Below are positions 17,387 to 26,944 of a stretch of 64,000 nt of DNA, piece by piece (the stretch's first letter is position 1; each line of letters begins with the position of its first letter). The notes below the pieces were generated by a model. The model had not been told where the DNA came from and searched no databases. It worked only from the letters and a program-made list of their open reading frames with translations. Source of the stretch: Burkholderiaceae bacterium (lineage in GTDB: Bacteria > Pseudomonadota > Gammaproteobacteria > Burkholderiales > Burkholderiaceae_C); assembly GCA_913776825.1 (NCBI GenBank), contig CAJYPV010000019.1, forward strand, positions 62,001 through 126,000, read 5' to 3'. Made by a program: the position numbers and the translations under genes.

Positions 17387-18280
17387 ATGACGCTTCCCCT
17401 TCGCCACTTCCTGCTCGCCCTCTGCGTGGTGGTCATCTGGGGCAGCAATTTCGTGGTGATCCGCGTCGGGCTGAATGAATTTCCGTCGCTGCTGTTCGCG
17501 GCCCTGCGGTTCAGCCTGGCCACGCTGCCGGCGATCTTCCTGCTGCCGCGACCGAAGGTCGGCTGGCGCAACCTGGCGGCGTATGGATTGCTGGTCGGCA
17601 CCGGCCAATTCGCACTGCTCTATCTGGCGATGCGCAGCCAGATCTCGCCCGGCCTGGCCTCGCTGGTGATCCAGACCCAGGTGTTCTTCACCCTGCTGCT
17701 GGCCATGCGCACCAGCGGCGAACGGGTGCGCGGCTTCCAGTGGCTGGCCCTGGCGCTGGCGGCGGTGGGCGTGGGCGTGATCGCCGTGCACACCGACGGC
17801 ACGACCACGGTGCTCGGCCTGCTGATGGTGCTGGCGGCGGCGGCCTGCTGGGCCGGCGGCAACATCGTCGGCAAGCGGGCGGTGGGCGTGAACATGCTGG
17901 CCTATGTGGTGTGGAGCAGCGCCTTCGCGGCGCCGCCGCTGTGGCTGCTGTCGCTGATGGTGGACGGGCCCACCCGGGTCGGCGAGGCGCTCTCCCATGC
18001 CAGCCCCACGGCGTGGGCGGCGCTGGCCTGGCAGGCCATTGGCAACACCTTGTTCGGCTACGGCGTGTGGAGCTGGCTGCTGTCGCGGCATCCGGCGGCG
18101 ACCATCGTGCCGATGGCCTTGCTGGTACCGATCTTTGGCATGAGCTGCTCGGCCTGGCTGCTCGGCGAGGGGCTGCCGCCCTGGAAGCTGATGGCCGCCG
18201 CGCTGGTCATCAGCGGACTGGCCATCAACCTGCTGTGGCCGCGACTGCGCGGTTGGCTGGCGCGCACGCAAGCGGCTTGA
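17387..18280 (+). CDS. EamA/DMT-family inner-membrane exporter
   Basis: 297 residues and about ten hydrophobic segments, arranged as two EamA halves. The first half contains VIWGSNFVVIRVGL and LLFAALRFSLATLPA, the second AAACWAGGNIVGKRA and VPIFGMSCSAWLLGE. This is the usual drug/metabolite transporter layout (YedA/RhaT-type), likely exporting amino acids or metabolites; the substrate cannot be told. The ATG at 17387 is chosen because the first membrane helix begins six residues later; a longer reading in the same frame overlaps the upstream gene. Confidence 0.9.
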   Translation: MTLPLRHFLLALCVVVIWGSNFVVIRVGLNEFPSLLFAALRFSLATLPAIFLLPRPKVGWRNLAAYGLLVGTGQFALLYLAMRSQISPGLASLVIQTQVFFTLLLAMRTSGERVRGFQWLALALAAVGVGVIAVHTDGTTTVLGLLMVLAAAACWAGGNIVGKRAVGVNMLAYVVWSSAFAAPPLWLLSLMVDGPTRVGEALSHASPTAWAALAWQAIGNTLFGYGVWSWLLSRHPAATIVPMALLVPIFGMSCSAWLLGEGLPPWKLMAAALVISGLAINLLWPRLRGWLARTQAA

Positions 18281-18294
18281 AGGCACGCATCGCG

Positions 18295-19098
18295 ATGCGT
18301 CTCGTGGTTTGGATGACCCCCATCGGCGCCGATCGGCGGACGGTAAGTCCGGCCGACGTCGTCCGGCGCCTCCGGCGCGCGCTGGCGGGGCTGGTGCTCG
18401 CGGGTCTCGCGTGTACGGCCCCTCTCGCGTGGGCTCAGCGACCCTCAACGCCCACGCCCACGCCCACGCCCGCGACTTCAGGCCCCGCCAGCCAGGCGTC
18501 GGCCTCCGTGCGCGATCAGGAGATCGCCAGTTGCCAGACCGGCGAGCTGCGCACCTGGGCCGATGGCCGCGATCGTCCGGCCGCGTCGCGCACGCTGCGC
18601 TTCGCCTACCGGCACGACGGCGCGCCTTCATGGTTCACGGCGTCGGCCGTGCTGGCGCTGGTGCAGGCGTCCGCTCAGGCGTGGTCCGCCTGCGGATTGA
18701 CGCTGCAGGTGCTGTCCGTGCCGCGCGATGGCGTGCCACCGGAAGACGCCATCCAGATCCTCTGGAGCGAGGTGGGCAGCCGGGGCCAGTTCGGTCTGGC
18801 GAATCTGGCCGCCCGCAGCCTGTCGCTGAGCCCCGGTTTGTTCGGCGTCCTGCGCCAGCGTCGACCGCAATATCCGGCGCAGGAGACGCTGCAGATGACC
18901 CTGTCGCATGAGATGGGCCATTTCCTCGGTCTGATGGCGCATTCGCGCCGCTGCGTCGATGTGATGTCCTATTACGACGACGGTCGCGGCCAGCGCTGCA
19001 GCCTGCGCGACCCGGCCAGCTGGGGCACGGTGATCGAATATCGCGCCCAGTTGCCCACTGCCTGCGATCTCGAACGGTGCCGTGCGCTGAATCGGTGA
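18295..19098 (+). CDS. Secreted matrixin-like zinc metalloprotease
   Basis: 267 residues. A signal peptide (hydrophobic ALAGLVLAGLACTAPLAWAQ, about residues 29-48) is followed by a Thr-Pro repeat linker encoded by CCCACG repeats. The metzincin signature HEMGHFLGLMAH occurs at residues 205-216 (three His ligands and the catalytic Glu), and a Met-turn (VDVMSYY) follows. This supports a periplasmic or secreted peptidase of the matrixin/astacin clan; the substrate is unknown. An alternative start at 18313 would shorten the N-region by six residues. Confidence 0.8.
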   Translation: MRLVVWMTPIGADRRTVSPADVVRRLRRALAGLVLAGLACTAPLAWAQRPSTPTPTPTPATSGPASQASASVRDQEIASCQTGELRTWADGRDRPAASRTLRFAYRHDGAPSWFTASAVLALVQASAQAWSACGLTLQVLSVPRDGVPPEDAIQILWSEVGSRGQFGLANLAARSLSLSPGLFGVLRQRRPQYPAQETLQMTLSHEMGHFLGLMAHSRRCVDVMSYYDDGRGQRCSLRDPASWGTVIEYRAQLPTACDLERCRALNR

Positions 19099-19244
19099 GT
19101 CGTGGAGGCGTTGATCGGCTGACCGGTTGATCGGCTGATCCTCGGGATCGATCGATCGGATCGTCTGCTGCGGCATGCGCGACGCGGCGAGGCGGCCGCC
19201 CCGTCGCTGGTGCAGGCATTGCCGCGCATCCGGATGCGCGGCGT

Positions 19245-20015
19245 ATGCTGGATCACATGACGCCTCAAGTTCTTCAGAAGATCCCTCGTTGGGTTGATCG
19301 AGTCCGCGCCTCCCGCGCCTCGATGCGGATGGCGGTGACATTCGCTGCCGTCGGGCTGGTGATGGGCATGGCGATCTCACCAGCGCCCGCGCAGTCGCAG
19401 TCGCTTCCGCGCCAGAACCTCTGGATCGAATTGCGCTGGGTCGAGCAAAACCTCAGCGGCGCCGCCGTGGCTGGCGCAGGCGATGGCAGCGTGGTGGTCA
19501 GCACCGGGGGCAGCGTGTCCAGCCGAGGCGGCGTCACGATCAGCACCCAGACCCGCAGCCAGCGCCAGCAAAGCCCGCCGCGGCTGATGGTGCTCAACGG
19601 GCAGCCCGCGTCGATCACGCTGGGCGAGGTCATGCCGATCCAGTGGGTCGACATCGGCCTGGAGCGCCGTCCCAACGAAGACCGCCTGCAGGTCACGCCG
19701 CGCCAGGGCGTGGTCGAGCGCAGTCGCAGCGTCAGCGTGAAGCCGCAATGGCCCGGCGGGCAGCAGCCGGTCACGGTGGAAGTGCGCACCCAGGACCTGG
19801 CGTCGCCGCTGCCGCCGGGTGCGAGCCTCGATCCCGCGCAGCGCGCCGACACCAGCGCGGTGCTCAGCACGGTGCAGGTGTCGATGGGCCAGTGGGTCAC
19901 CATCGCCCGGACCGGCACGGTGGAGACCAGCGCCAGCCGCGGCACTTTCAGCACGCGGGATGCCGAGGTGCAGCGGCTGCGGGAGCTCCAACTGCGGGTG
20001 GACGTCGCGCCCTGA
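19245..20015 (+). CDS. Exported protein with secretin-like short motif
   Basis: 256 residues. A hydrophobic export segment at about 28-49 ends APAQSQ. The body has tandem beta-type stretches and the motif LMVLNGQPASITLGEVMPI, which resembles the N-domain/secretin junction seen in type II/III secretion-associated short proteins. It is too short to be a secretin. The start could also be 19257, or 19323 directly before the hydrophobic segment; none has a convincing ribosome-binding site. Function uncertain; an envelope protein is the safest reading. Confidence 0.6.
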   Translation: MLDHMTPQVLQKIPRWVDRVRASRASMRMAVTFAAVGLVMGMAISPAPAQSQSLPRQNLWIELRWVEQNLSGAAVAGAGDGSVVVSTGGSVSSRGGVTISTQTRSQRQQSPPRLMVLNGQPASITLGEVMPIQWVDIGLERRPNEDRLQVTPRQGVVERSRSVSVKPQWPGGQQPVTVEVRTQDLASPLPPGASLDPAQRADTSAVLSTVQVSMGQWVTIARTGTVETSASRGTFSTRDAEVQRLRELQLRVDVAP

Positions 20016-20087
20016 TCGACTTGTCTCTGATTGGTATTTGACTGGTCTCTTTTGCGGTAGGCTCCGGGCGTTGAATGGAGCCCTCCG

Positions 20088-21572
20088 ATGATTGCCAGCG
20101 CTTGCCCGTCGCCTCTCGTTGTCCGTGCCCCTGCGCCTGATGAGCGCGCGATGTCGGTGTGGAAACGGCGATCGAGGGCGGCCGCAGCGATCGCGATCGG
20201 CTGGACCTGTGCGATGGGAATCGCCAGCGCCGCCGAGTCGTCAGGGAAGGCCGAGCCTTCCGCGTCGGTCAGCAAACCCAAGGCGGAGGCCTCGAACGCA
20301 GCAGCGGACGCGCGCGTCCGATCGCCCGGTTATCCCTTGTTCGGCGGCCAGCCGGTGGGCTTCGAGCGCACCGGCGGCAAGATCGTCGGCGTGTATGTGC
20401 CGAACTGGGAGCCGGTCGAGTTGATCGAGCGGGTGCCGCCGCAAAACCTGACCCATGTGCTGTACGCCTTCCTGCGGATCTGCGGTCCTGGCCAGTTGGA
20501 GAAGGATGCGGCCAAATGCCAGGGCAAACGGGATTTCGACCTCGCCACCGGCCCGATCGATGCGCGCTTCAATGACGCCTTCGCCCGCTACAAGCAGCGT
20601 GCGCCTCATTTGAAGGTGGTGGCGTCGGTGGGCGGCTGGGGCGGGTCCGATCCGTTCTTTCATCTCGCGTCCGACGCGGCGCGGCGGGCGGTGTTCGTGG
20701 CGTCGGCCCAGCAGTTCCTGCGCGAGCATCCCGCCTTCGACGGCATCGACATCGACTGGGAGCATCCCGGCAGCAATGGCTCGGCCAACGGCGTGCCGCT
20801 GGGTGGGCCGTCGGACGGGCAGGGCTATGCCGATCTGATGACCGACCTGCGCCATGGGCTGGATGCGCTCACCGCCGAAACCGGGCGTCCCTATCTGCTG
20901 ACCACGGCGGTGAATCCGACCGCCCCGATCGTCGACCGCATCCCGTTCCAGCAGGCCGCCCGCGCGCTGGATCTGGTGTTCATGATGAGCTATGACTTCT
21001 ACGGCGGCTGGTCACCGGTCGCGGGCCACCACACCACGCTGCGCAGCTCGGCGCCGGGGGCGGATGACAGCCTCGACCGCGCCGTGCGCAACCTGACCGC
21101 TGCGGGCGTGCCGGCCGCCAAGCTGGTGGCCGGCGTGGCGATGTACGGGCGCGGCTTCACCGGCGTGAGGCGGCCGACGGCGGGCAGCGCGAAGTCCGGC
21201 GCCTATCCGGGCGCGGAAGGCGCGCAGGCGTACCGGGAATTGGCGGGCCGGGTGCTGGACGGCCGCGGCCAGGGGCGCCAGGGTTATCAGTCGGTCTGGG
21301 ATCCGGTGACCGAATCCTGGTCGCTCGTCCATCCCGCGCTGAAGCTGTGGATGGGTTATGACGATCCGCGCGCGGTGCTGGCCAAGGGCCAGTTCGTGCG
21401 CGACCACGGCCTGGCCGGCGTCTTCGCCTGGGAGCTGAGCCAGGACAACGGCGACCTGCTCAATGCGATGAACCGGGGCGTCGGCAATGAGGTGCTGTCC
21501 GCGCCCGCCAAGGCGGCGGCCTCGACCTCGGCGTCGGCCGTGACGCCGACGCAGAAAGAACCTCGTCGGTAA
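20088..21572 (+). CDS. Secreted GH18 chitinase
   Basis: 494 residues. Family-18 glycoside hydrolase cleaving beta-1,4-GlcNAc linkages by substrate-assisted catalysis. The catalytic DxxDxDxE motif is DGIDIDWE at residues 218-225, with Glu225 the acid. Other family blocks are present: [21 protein letters not shown], and [13 protein letters not shown] near the C-terminus. An export signal with [15 protein letters not shown] lies after residue 22. The ATG at 20088 has GGAG 7 nt upstream; 20151 would place the signal peptide at the exact N-terminus. There is no separate chitin-binding domain. It would feed the GlcNAc cluster at 52.6-64 kb. Confidence 0.93.
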   Translation: MIASACPSPLVVRAPAPDERAMSVWKRRSRAAAAIAIGWTCAMGIASAAESSGKAEPSASVSKPKAEASNAAADARVRSPGYPLFGGQPVGFERTGGKIVGVYVPNWEPVELIERVPPQNLTHVLYAFLRICGPGQLEKDAAKCQGKRDFDLATGPIDARFNDAFARYKQRAPHLKVVASVGGWGGSDPFFHLASDAARRAVFVASAQQFLREHPAFDGIDIDWEHPGSNGSANGVPLGGPSDGQGYADLMTDLRHGLDALTAETGRPYLLTTAVNPTAPIVDRIPFQQAARALDLVFMMSYDFYGGWSPVAGHHTTLRSSAPGADDSLDRAVRNLTAAGVPAAKLVAGVAMYGRGFTGVRRPTAGSAKSGAYPGAEGAQAYRELAGRVLDGRGQGRQGYQSVWDPVTESWSLVHPALKLWMGYDDPRAVLAKGQFVRDHGLAGVFAWELSQDNGDLLNAMNRGVGNEVLSAPAKAAASTSASAVTPTQKEPRR

Positions 21573-21618
21573 CCCGGAGGAGGGGCGCGCCGTTCTGCGG
21601 CCGCCCTACCATCACGCC

Positions 21619-22032
21619 ATGATCGACACCACATTTGCTCCCCACGCCGCCGGCCCCTTGCGCCTTGCCCTGATCGCCCACGATGGCAAGAAGGACGACA
21701 TGGTGCTGCTCGCGGCCGAATTCGCCGACTTTCTCAAGACCTGCGTCCTGGTCGCCACCGGCACCACCGGCACGCGCCTGCAGGTCGAGGTGGGCCTGGA
21801 GGTGGAGCGCATGCTGTCCGGCCCGCATGGCGGCGATCTGCAGATCGGTGCGCGGCTGGCTGTCGGCGGCGTGGACGCGGTCGTCTTCCTGCGCGATCCG
21901 ATGACGCCGCAGCCGCATGAACCCGACATCAATGCGCTGGTGCGCGCCTGCGACGTGCACAACGTGCCCTGCGCCACCAATGTGGCCAGCGCGCGGCTGC
22001 TGCTGAAGGCGATTCAGTTGCCCGGCGCCTGA
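21619..22032 (+). CDS. mgsA: Methylglyoxal synthase
   Basis: 137 residues, the family's usual size. Converts dihydroxyacetone phosphate to methylglyoxal and phosphate in the cytoplasm, an overflow bypass of lower glycolysis. Recognised by [14 protein letters not shown] at the N-terminus, the phosphate-binding [10 protein letters not shown], the [11 protein letters not shown] segment that holds the catalytic Asp, and [19 protein letters not shown]. Starts 46 nt after the chitinase gene and may be transcribed with it. Its stop is followed by a GC-rich spacer with GGGCCTGAGCCGC direct repeats shared with the convergent peptidase gene. Confidence 0.95.
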   Translation: MIDTTFAPHAAGPLRLALIAHDGKKDDMVLLAAEFADFLKTCVLVATGTTGTRLQVEVGLEVERMLSGPHGGDLQIGARLAVGGVDAVVFLRDPMTPQPHEPDINALVRACDVHNVPCATNVASARLLLKAIQLPGA

Positions 22033-22092
22033 GCTGCGCGGGCCTGAGCCGCTCGGGCCTGAGCCGCGCAGGCCCGGCCCGGGCCTTCCCGC

Positions 22093-23550
22093 TCAGCGGG
22101 CCAGCGGCAGCGGATAGCTGGCCAGGCTGGCATGGCCGGACTTGGACACCGCCTGCACGCCGAAGACCAGGTTGTCCTTGGACAGCGGCAGCGTGACGCG
22201 CGTCGCCATTCCCACCGACTTCGCGCCTTCCCAGCCCTGCGATTCGCTGCGGCGCCAGACGATGCGGTAGCCCGCCAGGTCCGGATCCTGGCTGGCGGTC
22301 CACTGCAGCGTGGTGTCGTTGGTCAGCTCGCGCGCATCGATGCGCGCGCCCTGCACCGGCGCGGGCGCCCAGGCCAGCGTGGCCAGGCCCGCCAGGTTGA
22401 TGCGCGCCACATCGGCCACATAGCCGAAGTCGACGAACTCGGCCAGATCGCCATACACCACGCCGTTCTCGGTGCGCAGGTTCTGGTGCTGATGCTGGAA
22501 GTTCTCGAAGGGCTCGGAGAAACGCACCGCGGCATAACCGCGCTCCAGGAAAGGCAGATGGTCGCCGCCCCGCAGGTAGCGATCCCGCCGCTGGATCAGA
22601 TCGACGGTGAAGCCCGGCAGATAGCGCTCGCCCTGTGCCTTCAGATGCCGACCGAACTGCTGTGTCGGCAGATCATCGCCACCGCCGGCCACGGCCAGCG
22701 GTTGCAACTGAGCCCGGATGGCGGCATTCGTCTTGACTTCGTCGTCACTGGCGGGACTGTTGGTGCTGGCATTCACTAGCAGCCGCAGCAGCGGATCGAA
22801 GCCATCGGCAAACAGCCGCAGCCGCTTGGCATCCCGTTGGCCGGCGTCACCGCGGGAGCTGCCGATGATGTCGTTGGTGATCATCGCCTCGACATTCAGG
22901 CCCTGCGCCCGCGCCCGACGCGCCCAATGGCGCGCGCCCAGCAGACCTTGCTCTTCACCGGGCACGGCCATGAACACCAGCGTCGCATCGAAGCGCTGGC
23001 GCGCCATCGCGCAGGCCATCTCGATCACGGCGGCGGTGCCGGAGGCATCGTCGTTCGCGCCGGGCGCTTCGCCCTTGGCGTCCATCACATCGGAATTGCG
23101 CGAGTCGTAATGACCGCTCACCACCAGGATGCGCTCGCGCGGCGTGCCGGCCGAGGCGCCCGGCAGCGTGGCCACCACATTCACCAGCTCGGTGGCCTGC
23201 GTCAGGCGCGGGCCGGGTGGTTCGATGAAGCTGTCCATCGTCACCTCCAACCGGCCACCGGTGCGGGACGCGCAGTCCTTGAGCTGCTGCTCGATCCAGC
23301 GCCGCGCCGCGCCGATGCCGCGGGTGTCGCTGGCCGTTTCCGAAGCGGTGTGTCGGGTGCCGAAGGCGGCCAGCTTGCGGATGGTGGCTTCGATGCGCTC
23401 GGCCGACACGTCCGCCAGCATCGGCGCCACGCGCGGATCCAGCGCCTGTGGCGCGTCGGGTTGGAAACCGGTGGCGTTCTGGGCCTGGACGCTGGCCGTG
23501 AGCAGCAAGGCGGCCAAAGCCAGTGCGGACGTGTGGACGGTGTGTCGCAT
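22093..23550 (-). CDS. Exported M28-family zinc aminopeptidase
   Basis: 485 residues from the ATG at 23550, which begins the signal peptide MRHTVHTSALALAALLLTAS; an in-frame longer reading adds a non-signal extension. The M28 di-zinc site is visible: GHYDSRNSD (His at about 147), GANDDASG (Asp near 165) and VPGEEQGLLGARHW (Glu pair near 200). A C-terminal fibronectin-like segment contains WTASQDPDLAGYRIVWRRS. It probably acts in the periplasm or outside the cell on peptides. No Shine-Dalgarno sequence precedes the start; the upstream bases are pyrimidine-rich. Confidence 0.9.
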   Translation of the reverse strand: MRHTVHTSALALAALLLTASVQAQNATGFQPDAPQALDPRVAPMLADVSAERIEATIRKLAAFGTRHTASETASDTRGIGAARRWIEQQLKDCASRTGGRLEVTMDSFIEPPGPRLTQATELVNVVATLPGASAGTPRERILVVSGHYDSRNSDVMDAKGEAPGANDDASGTAAVIEMACAMARQRFDATLVFMAVPGEEQGLLGARHWARRARAQGLNVEAMITNDIIGSSRGDAGQRDAKRLRLFADGFDPLLRLLVNASTNSPASDDEVKTNAAIRAQLQPLAVAGGGDDLPTQQFGRHLKAQGERYLPGFTVDLIQRRDRYLRGGDHLPFLERGYAAVRFSEPFENFQHQHQNLRTENGVVYGDLAEFVDFGYVADVARINLAGLATLAWAPAPVQGARIDARELTNDTTLQWTASQDPDLAGYRIVWRRSESQGWEGAKSVGMATRVTLPLSKDNLVFGVQAVSKSGHASLASYPLPLAR

Positions 23551-23674
23551 GAGGTGGAAGGGGGAGGAGGGAGACAACGGACCGCGCGCCAGCCGCTGAT
23601 GCGCAGCGGTGAGGCGAACGAAAGGAGGGCGACGACGCCGCACGACCAAACCGTGCGGCGCCGGGACCGGCCGG

Positions 23675-24346
23675 TCAGGCCAGGTGTTGCTTCAGGAAGT
23701 CCAGCGTGCGCTGCCAGGCGAGTGCGGCGGCGTCCGCGTCATAGACCTCGGGGCGGGTCGCGTTGGAGAACGCGTGGTCCGCGTCGTAGCGGTGGATGGC
23801 CGGATGCTGACCGGCGCCGGTCATGCGCTGTTCGAGCGCGCTGACCTTGTCCGGCGTGCACCAGTCGTCGCGGGTGGCGAAATGGCCCATGAAGGGCATG
23901 CGGATCTGGGCGGGGTCTGCGAACTCGGTCGGCGGGATGCCGTAATAGCAAACGGCTGCATCCAGCTCCGGCAGATGCACCGACGCGGCCACCGTCAGCG
24001 CGCCGCCCATGCAGTAACCCATCACGCCGACCTTGGCGCAGCCCAGTTGATCCCGCAGGTGATCGAAGGCGCCGCGCAGGTCCTGGTGCGTGGCGTCGCC
24101 GAAATCCAGGCCGTTCATCAGATGGCTGGCTTCATCGGCATCGGCGGCGATGCGGCCGCGATAGAGATCGGGCGCCAGGGTGGTGATGCCGGCCGAGGCC
24201 AGGCGTTCGGCGATGTCCTTGATGTGCGGCTTCAAGCCCCACCATTCCTGGATCAGGATCATGCCGGGCGCGCCCGCCCCGGCGCTGGCCAGATAGCCGC
24301 TGGTGCGTCCGCCATCCGGGCGGTCGAATTCGATCATCTGTCCCAT
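23675..24346 (-). CDS. Dienelactone hydrolase family protein
   Basis: 223 residues from the ATG at 24346 (GGAG 6 nt upstream). Alpha/beta hydrolase of the carboxymethylenebutenolidase type. The nucleophile elbow GYCMGG has Cys at about 112, and the late DADHAFSN supplies the catalytic His with an Asp nearby. The early MILIQEWWGL is the family signature. It hydrolyses lactone or ester substrates in the cytoplasm; no aromatic-degradation genes adjoin it, so a general detoxifying role is as likely as dienelactone cleavage. Confidence 0.9.
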   Translation of the reverse strand: MGQMIEFDRPDGGRTSGYLASAGAGAPGMILIQEWWGLKPHIKDIAERLASAGITTLAPDLYRGRIAADADEASHLMNGLDFGDATHQDLRGAFDHLRDQLGCAKVGVMGYCMGGALTVAASVHLPELDAAVCYYGIPPTEFADPAQIRMPFMGHFATRDDWCTPDKVSALEQRMTGAGQHPAIHRYDADHAFSNATRPEVYDADAAALAWQRTLDFLKQHLA

Positions 24347-24632
24347 GGAAACTCCAGAAGTGTCAGAGCGCGTCAGCCGGCGCCGGTCGTGCCGGGCCAG
24401 CGCGCGGGTCATTGGCTGCTCAGCACGGACCCGCGCACGCGTGCCCATCCTGAGGGAGGAGGACCCGAGTCTGCCTCCGCGCTTCTCCCAATGGACGCTC
24501 CCGGACGGGCGGAATGCGACCAGCGCACGCCGCGAGGTGGGCGTTGCGCGAGCAGGTCGCGGATGGCGGACGTGGAGGGACGCCGTGAGGGGACGACGTG
24601 AAGGGACGATCGCGGACTGGAGGACGCGGCGC

Positions 24633-24899
24633 TCAGTCGTCGTGCAGGCCGGCGGGCTCGCCGCCGTCGATCATCAGGTCGATCAATTCGCGCAGGAAGG
24701 CGAGGGCTTCCTCGGCGGTGGCAAAGTAGTACTCGCCGCCCAGGTCGGCGGCGTCGCCGTCGGGGCCGATGTGGACGACCGACCAGCCTTCGGCGCCCCC
24801 GCCAATCGCACACACGCCAAAGCTGCCGGGCGCCAGATCGCGGGTCGAGCCCGAGGTGATGAAGAGGTCTTTGCCCCGATGGGCGTGATAGCGTTTCAA
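24633..24899 (-). CDS. Small hypothetical protein
   Basis: 88 residues, acidic, with no signal or membrane segment and no domain I recognise. The N-terminus MKRYHAHRGKDLFITSGSTR and the ending EEALAFLRELIDLMIDGG suggest a small alpha/beta fold. It is divergent from the DUF427 gene with an 80-bp gap, which argues for a genuine gene. Confidence 0.55.
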   Translation of the reverse strand: MKRYHAHRGKDLFITSGSTRDLAPGSFGVCAIGGGAEGWSVVHIGPDGDAADLGGEYYFATAEEALAFLRELIDLMIDGGEPAGLHDD

Positions 24900-24979
24900 G
24901 GCGATCCGATCATGCGATCCGAGCCGTCGCGAGAATCACCCACTATTCCGCCATCCCCCTTGAATCAGGAGACCAACGC

Positions 24980-25261
24980 ATGAAGGCAATCTGGAACGGC
25001 GAAGTCATCGCCGAAAGCGACGACACCGTGGTCGTGGAAGGCAATCATTACTTTCCGATGGCCGCGCTCAAGCGCGAGTTCACCACCTTCAGCAATCACC
25101 GCACGTCCTGTCCCTGGAAAGGTCAGGCGCACTACTTTAGCTTGCTGGTCCGTGGCGACATGAACCCCGATGCGGTCTGGTACTACCCGCAGCCCAGCGA
25201 GGCCGCCGCCGAGATCAAGGATCGGGTCGCCTTCTGGAAGGGCGTGCAGGTCACCGAATGA
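24980..25261 (+). CDS. DUF427 domain protein
   Basis: 93 residues, essentially one DUF427 domain: MKAIWNGEVIAESDDTVVVE, then YFPMAALKREF, SCPWKGQAHYFSL and VWYYPQPSEAAAEIKDRVAFW. The family is common and uncharacterised, with a small all-beta fold and conserved Trp/Tyr residues. It converges on mltA. Start is supported by a nearby purine-rich AGGAGACC before the ATG. Confidence 0.9.
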   Translation: MKAIWNGEVIAESDDTVVVEGNHYFPMAALKREFTTFSNHRTSCPWKGQAHYFSLLVRGDMNPDAVWYYPQPSEAAAEIKDRVAFWKGVQVTE

Positions 25262-25332
25262 GGCGGTGACGGCGAGCGCGGGATCGGCCGATGACCCCGC
25301 GCGGTCGCCGACGCGGCGCGCCACCGGCGAGT

Positions 25333-26823
25333 TCAGGGCGCCGCTGAGCCGGTCGACGATCCGCTCGTTCGCGAGGGCGTCACGGGCGTCACGGGCGACA
25401 GGCTGGCCGACGCGCTCAGTTCACGTGGCCACAGCACCCACAAGCGCAATGGTTGCTTCATGCGGCCGGCTTGCTGCTCCGCCTGTTCGCCCCATCCCCA
25501 GAAGAAGTCGGCGCGCACCGCGCCGGTGATGGCGGCGCCGGTGTCCTGCGCCATCACCAGGCGTCGCAGCGGCGTGGTGGACAGCGGCTCGGTGGTGTCC
25601 AGCCAGACCGGCGTGCCGTAGGGAATGCTGGCTTTGTCCACCGCGATCGAGCGACCCGGCGTCAGCGGCACGCCCTGGCCGCCGCGCGGTCCGACGGCCG
25701 GATCATTCAGCGGTTCCTCGCGGAAGAAGACATAGCGGGGGTTGGCCCACATCGCCTCCTTGAGCTTTTGAGGATGACGCCGTGCCCAGTCCTTGATGCC
25801 CGGCCAGGAGGCTTCGGTCGCCTTCAACTCGCCCTGCGCGATCAGCCATTGGCCCATCGAGCGATAGGGTTGTTCGTTGTGGCCGGCGAAGGACAAGCGA
25901 ATCCAGCGGCTGCGGCCGTCGGATTCCGTCACCCGCAACCGGCCGCTGCCCTGGATCTGCATCACCAGCGCATCCAGCGGGTCCTGCACCCAGGCCAGGC
26001 TGAGGCGGTTCAGCTGGCTGTTGCTGTCGATCTGCTGGCGGGTGTCATAGGGACGGCGCTGGGCCAGGTCTTGCGGCGGCGCCAGCAGCGGGACGCGGAA
26101 GTCGCCCAGCGCCTGCCGGCGCGCCTCGAGCTGCGGCTCGTAATAGCCGGTGGCCAGGCCCTCGCGGTCGCCCTCGGGCGACTCGACGCGATAGGGCTGC
26201 AGCCGCTTCATCAACCACGCATAGGCTTCCAGATCATCCGACGGACGCAGCCGCAGCGCTTGCTGGCACAGCGTCGCCCAGCCCGGCATCGGTCGCTCGC
26301 AACCGCGCAGCAGCGCCGGCCACCACTCGAGCGCGCGGTCCTGGCCCCAGCCGGGCAGTTCCTGCCATTCCGCAGCGACCCAGCGGGCGCGCTCGCGCGG
26401 CAGGATCTGGCGACCGGCGGTGTCCGCGCGTCGGTCATCCGGGGCGGTCGAGGCACCGGTCGGGGAGGTCGTCGCCGCAGCGCCGGCGCCGGGCGTTGCC
26501 GGGCTGCGATCGCCGGCGGGCCATTCGCCGTTCAGCAGTCGGGCGGGATCGACCTTGGAGGCGGGCGGGCCGGCGGGGGTCGGCGGGGACGGTCGGGCGC
26601 TCGCGGGCGCGCCGGGTTCCCGCACCACCGACGGGCCGCCGCAGCCGGCCAGCAGGCCTAGAATCGTCAGCGCTGCCAGGCCCCACAGGACGGTCGCGCG
26701 GAGAACCGGCGCAGCGCGCAGGTCTTGGCGATGAGACGGCGGGACCGAGGTCGGAACCTCGGCCGTCCCGCCCCGACGAAGACCGGCATCAACATTCAAA
26801 GGACCGCGACTGATCATGGGCAT
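25333..26823 (-). CDS. mltA: Membrane-bound lytic murein transglycosylase A
   Basis: About 496 residues. Outer-membrane lipoprotein that cleaves peptidoglycan glycan strands to 1,6-anhydro products. A lipobox ILGLLAGC places the lipidated Cys near residue 61. The MltA barrel is seen in LATGYYEPQLEARRQ, and the C-terminal 3D domain with its Asp residues in VMAQDTGAAITGAVRADFFW. The N-region before the lipobox is unusually long; the start is uncertain (26823, 26817, or TTG at 26898), and the first two overlap the small + strand gene at 26816 only by the first codons. GlcNAc-anhydroMurNAc released here could be used by the GH3 enzyme and AmpG-like permease at 56.7-59.6 kb. Confidence 0.9.
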   Translation of the reverse strand: MPMISRGPLNVDAGLRRGGTAEVPTSVPPSHRQDLRAAPVLRATVLWGLAALTILGLLAGCGGPSVVREPGAPASARPSPPTPAGPPASKVDPARLLNGEWPAGDRSPATPGAGAAATTSPTGASTAPDDRRADTAGRQILPRERARWVAAEWQELPGWGQDRALEWWPALLRGCERPMPGWATLCQQALRLRPSDDLEAYAWLMKRLQPYRVESPEGDREGLATGYYEPQLEARRQALGDFRVPLLAPPQDLAQRRPYDTRQQIDSNSQLNRLSLAWVQDPLDALVMQIQGSGRLRVTESDGRSRWIRLSFAGHNEQPYRSMGQWLIAQGELKATEASWPGIKDWARRHPQKLKEAMWANPRYVFFREEPLNDPAVGPRGGQGVPLTPGRSIAVDKASIPYGTPVWLDTTEPLSTTPLRRLVMAQDTGAAITGAVRADFFWGWGEQAEQQAGRMKQPLRLWVLWPRELSASASLSPVTPVTPSRTSGSSTGSAAP

Positions 26824-26935
26824 GATTTTGCTGGAGGCGCTGGCCGCCTTGGCCTTGCTGGTCGTCATCGTCTGGTGGACGATGTTTTCCGGTCGCAAGG
26901 GCGGCGAGCCGCCGCAGGACCGCGACGGCGCCTGA
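26816..26935 (+). CDS. Small single-pass membrane protein
   Basis: 39 residues: a hydrophobic helix (LLEALAALALLVVIVWW) followed by a short charged tail ending QDRDGA. AAAGGA lies 12 nt before the ATG, and a second ATG follows two codons later. It sits in the gap between mltA and the recombinase-like gene, both on the other strand. Real small membrane proteins look like this, but so may a chance reading frame. No function proposed. Confidence 0.4.
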   Translation: MGMILLEALAALALLVVIVWWTMFSGRKGGEPPQDRDGA

Positions 26936-26944
26936 CGCCGCCTC

